Assembly: GCA_027008345.1 (NCBI GenBank)
Contig: JALTBU010000118.1
Coordinates: forward strand, 1-6,590
DNA from: Nautiliaceae bacterium
Lineage (GTDB): Bacteria; Campylobacterota; Campylobacteria; Campylobacterales; Nautiliaceae
Length of the DNA stretch: 6,590 bases
Direction of reading: 5' to 3'
Position numbers and translations under genes: made by a program. Every line of letters begins with the position of its first letter. Position 1 is the stretch's first letter. Shown piece after piece: positions 5,669 through 6,590 of the stretch. The notes below the pieces were generated by a model. That model was not told where the DNA came from and did no database searches. It worked only from the letters and a program-made list of their open reading frames with translations.

Positions 5669-5697
5669 GGGGTGTGATTTTTTCAAAAAAAATCCCC
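5669..5697. other. A/T-rich hairpin with GGGG/CCCC base
   Basis: GATTTTTT (5676-5683) pairs with AAAAAATC (5687-5694) over a 3-base loop, and GGG before the stem can pair with CCC after it across a small bulge. Read on the minus strand it lies after the second membrane-peptide gene and could end that operon, though no T run follows. Confidence 0.4.
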
Positions 5698-5747
5698 TAA
5701 TATAATTATACTTTAATTTCTGAAATTAATCCCCCTTATCGCTCAGA

Positions 5748-5852
5748 TTATTTTTCTTGGTGAGGTTTGTGTTTATTTGATTTATGTGTTACCCAATATG
5801 CAAATATTAAAGCTCCTGTTGCAAATATGGCCCAAAATATATAAACATTCAT
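5748..5852 (-). CDS. 34-residue single-helix membrane peptide of the second rep locus
   Basis: The frame reads MNVYIFWAIFATGALIFAYW and ends HKPHQEK. Residues 4-21 form a hydrophobic helix, followed by a basic tail with four histidines. The ATG overlaps the stop of the preceding membrane-protein gene as ATGA, with GGAGA just upstream. Size, start MN, topology, histidine-bearing tail, terminal EK and overlap all match the 35-residue peptide at 345-452, though the helix sequences differ. I recognise no family; conservation of the arrangement is the strongest evidence that it is a gene. Confidence 0.65.
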   Translation of the reverse strand: MNVYIFWAIFATGALIFAYWVTHKSNKHKPHQEK

Positions 5853-6043
5853 AGCTCGTCTCCTTTTTTAATAAGCATATTACCTGCAATGTATAATGCC
5901 ACAAATGTATAAAAAATCATAAACATTTCAGGTATTGTAATAGTTTTATTTCCAAAAAGTCCATTAATTACCGATAATCCTCCAATCAAATTTGCAAGTG
6001 CAATAAAACCTTTTCCTGTTTCAATGTATTGATTTTTTGTCAT
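5849..6043 (-). CDS. 64-residue two-helix membrane protein coupled to the second rep
   Basis: The product begins MTKNQYIETGKGFIALANLI. It has two hydrophobic helices at about 12-31 and 38-58 with the short polar link GNKTIT, and ends KKGDEL. Its ATG overlaps the stop of the second rep gene as ATGA, with GAGGG in the last rep codons as the ribosome binding site. It corresponds to the 60-residue protein at 449-631 in position, coupling, start (MTK) and an NG-(Y/F)-G motif between the helices, but overall identity is low. No known family is recognised. A small hairpin-type membrane protein made with Rep could tether the replication complex or act as a holin or toxin; no residue decides this. Confidence 0.75.
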   Translation of the reverse strand: MTKNQYIETGKGFIALANLIGGLSVINGLFGNKTITIPEMFMIFYTFVALYIAGNMLIKKGDEL

Positions 6044-6590
6044 ATTATTCCCTCGTTTTTAAGCCTAATTATATCTTCATTTAATTCGTTAAATAATGTT
6101 TTATTATTTTCAAAAATATCTTTTAAATCTACTCCTTCGCTTACAAGCTCTTGATATAAACTGCTGTTCTGTGCTATTTTTAGCCATAGTTCATATAGTC
6201 GAGCGCTCTCTACTGCGTTAAAGTCTTTTATTCCGTTTTCGTTCCAGCCATAAGCCAAGCCCTCATTATCAAGCCCCAACCAATAATTAACACCATCTAT
6301 CGTTTTATAACCGAAGAATTTTTGATTTCCGCTATATTTTTTGCGCAAAAGCGCGACAAACGCTTTTCTACTTTTAAAATAATTATCTTGTATTCTGTTA
6401 TCAGTTTGTATGTTTTTTTTATTTTCTTTTATAAAAAATTTCAAATGAGTTACTTTGCGTCCCGTTTTAATTTCTTGGTAATCAAAAATTATGTCTGTGT
6501 GTTCTTTAAATTGTTGTTGCGCTTTTTCTAAAATCAATTTTTTTATATGACTTGAATATTGATAACTTTTGGGTATCTCTAAAATCTCTC
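6040..6590 (-). CDS. Second Rep_3 initiator, 3' part only, cut by the window edge
   Basis: About 182 C-terminal residues are visible, matching residues 177-358 of the rep product at 628-1704. The end of the second winged helix (IPKSYQYSSHIKKLILEK) is unchanged, and bases 6401-6590 match 989-1178 at 189 of 190 positions. From about residue 240 the C-terminal extension differs at about 24 of 119 positions. The frame stays open to base 6590, so the gene continues outside the window; nothing suggests truncation. Its stop overlaps the start of the 64-residue membrane protein. Two Rep_3 genes on one replicon suggest a cointegrate or a multi-replicon plasmid; the other origin should lie beyond the right edge. 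Confidence 0.92.
   Translation of the reverse strand, partial: EILEIPKSYQYSSHIKKLILEKAQQQFKEHTDIIFDYQEIKTGRKVTHLKFFIKENKKNIQTDNRIQDNYFKSRKAFVALLRKKYSGNQKFFGYKTIDGVNYWLGLDNEGLAYGWNENGIKDFNAVESARLYELWLKIAQNSSLYQELVSEGVDLKDIFENNKTLFNELNEDIIRLKNEGII

Noticed and set aside
6322..6531. 69-codon plus-strand frame opposite the second rep gene
   Set aside because: It is a shadow of the conserved rep coding sequence with a Phe-rich product typical of the complement of AT-rich genes.
1..6590. Complete circular plasmid with ends joined
   Set aside because: Joining 6590 to 1 would put the left-edge gene into a wrong frame of rep and leave the second rep gene without its N-terminal half. The window is a fragment.

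Overview
The window looks like part of an AT-rich plasmid from a member of the Campylobacterota (Campylobacter or a relative). This rests on very low GC, genes rich in Lys, Ile and Asn, short intergenic spaces, a theta-type Rep_3 initiator with iterons, a RelBE-type toxin-antitoxin pair and a mobilization-type HUH protein. The genus is inferred, not proven. Both ends cut through genes: joining base 6590 to base 1 gives no sensible reading frame, so this is a fragment of a larger replicon.

Layout. At the left edge the first codons of a leftward gene (1-65) are visible. It is followed by a GC-richer island (163-300) bounded by an 18-base inverted repeat and full of smaller stems. Next is a leftward operon: the rep initiator gene (1704 to 628), a roughly 60-residue membrane protein (631 to 449) and a 35-residue single-helix membrane peptide (452 to 345), each joined to the next by an ATGA stop/start overlap. 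Upstream of rep are a good promoter and four T-rich iterons (1774-1866), together forming the likely replication origin.

Rightward from the origin come a RelB/DinJ-RelE toxin-antitoxin operon (2055-2591) and a convergent small helix-turn-helix gene (2900 to 2595). A 537-base gene-free stretch (2901-3437) follows, with three kinds of structure: an array of TTTCAAA-type repeats, six CTTAA boxes about 11 bases apart, and a perfect 9-bp GC-rich hairpin. This stretch leads into a 557-residue protein with an H-x12-HIH motif resembling MobA/MobL relaxases, so it is a good candidate transfer origin. An unrecognised 164-residue gene (5613 to 5119) converges on the relaxase gene.

The right end repeats the rep locus: the 3' part of a second rep gene, again followed by a two-helix membrane protein and a 34-residue membrane peptide, with the same ATGA overlaps. 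The two rep copies are nearly identical (189 of 190 bases) at the window edge but drop to about 80% protein identity in the C-terminal extension. The membrane proteins share architecture but little sequence.

Together the genes suggest a mobilizable, addiction-stabilised plasmid with more than one rep module. The least explained parts are the rep-coupled membrane protein pair and the two structured non-coding elements.
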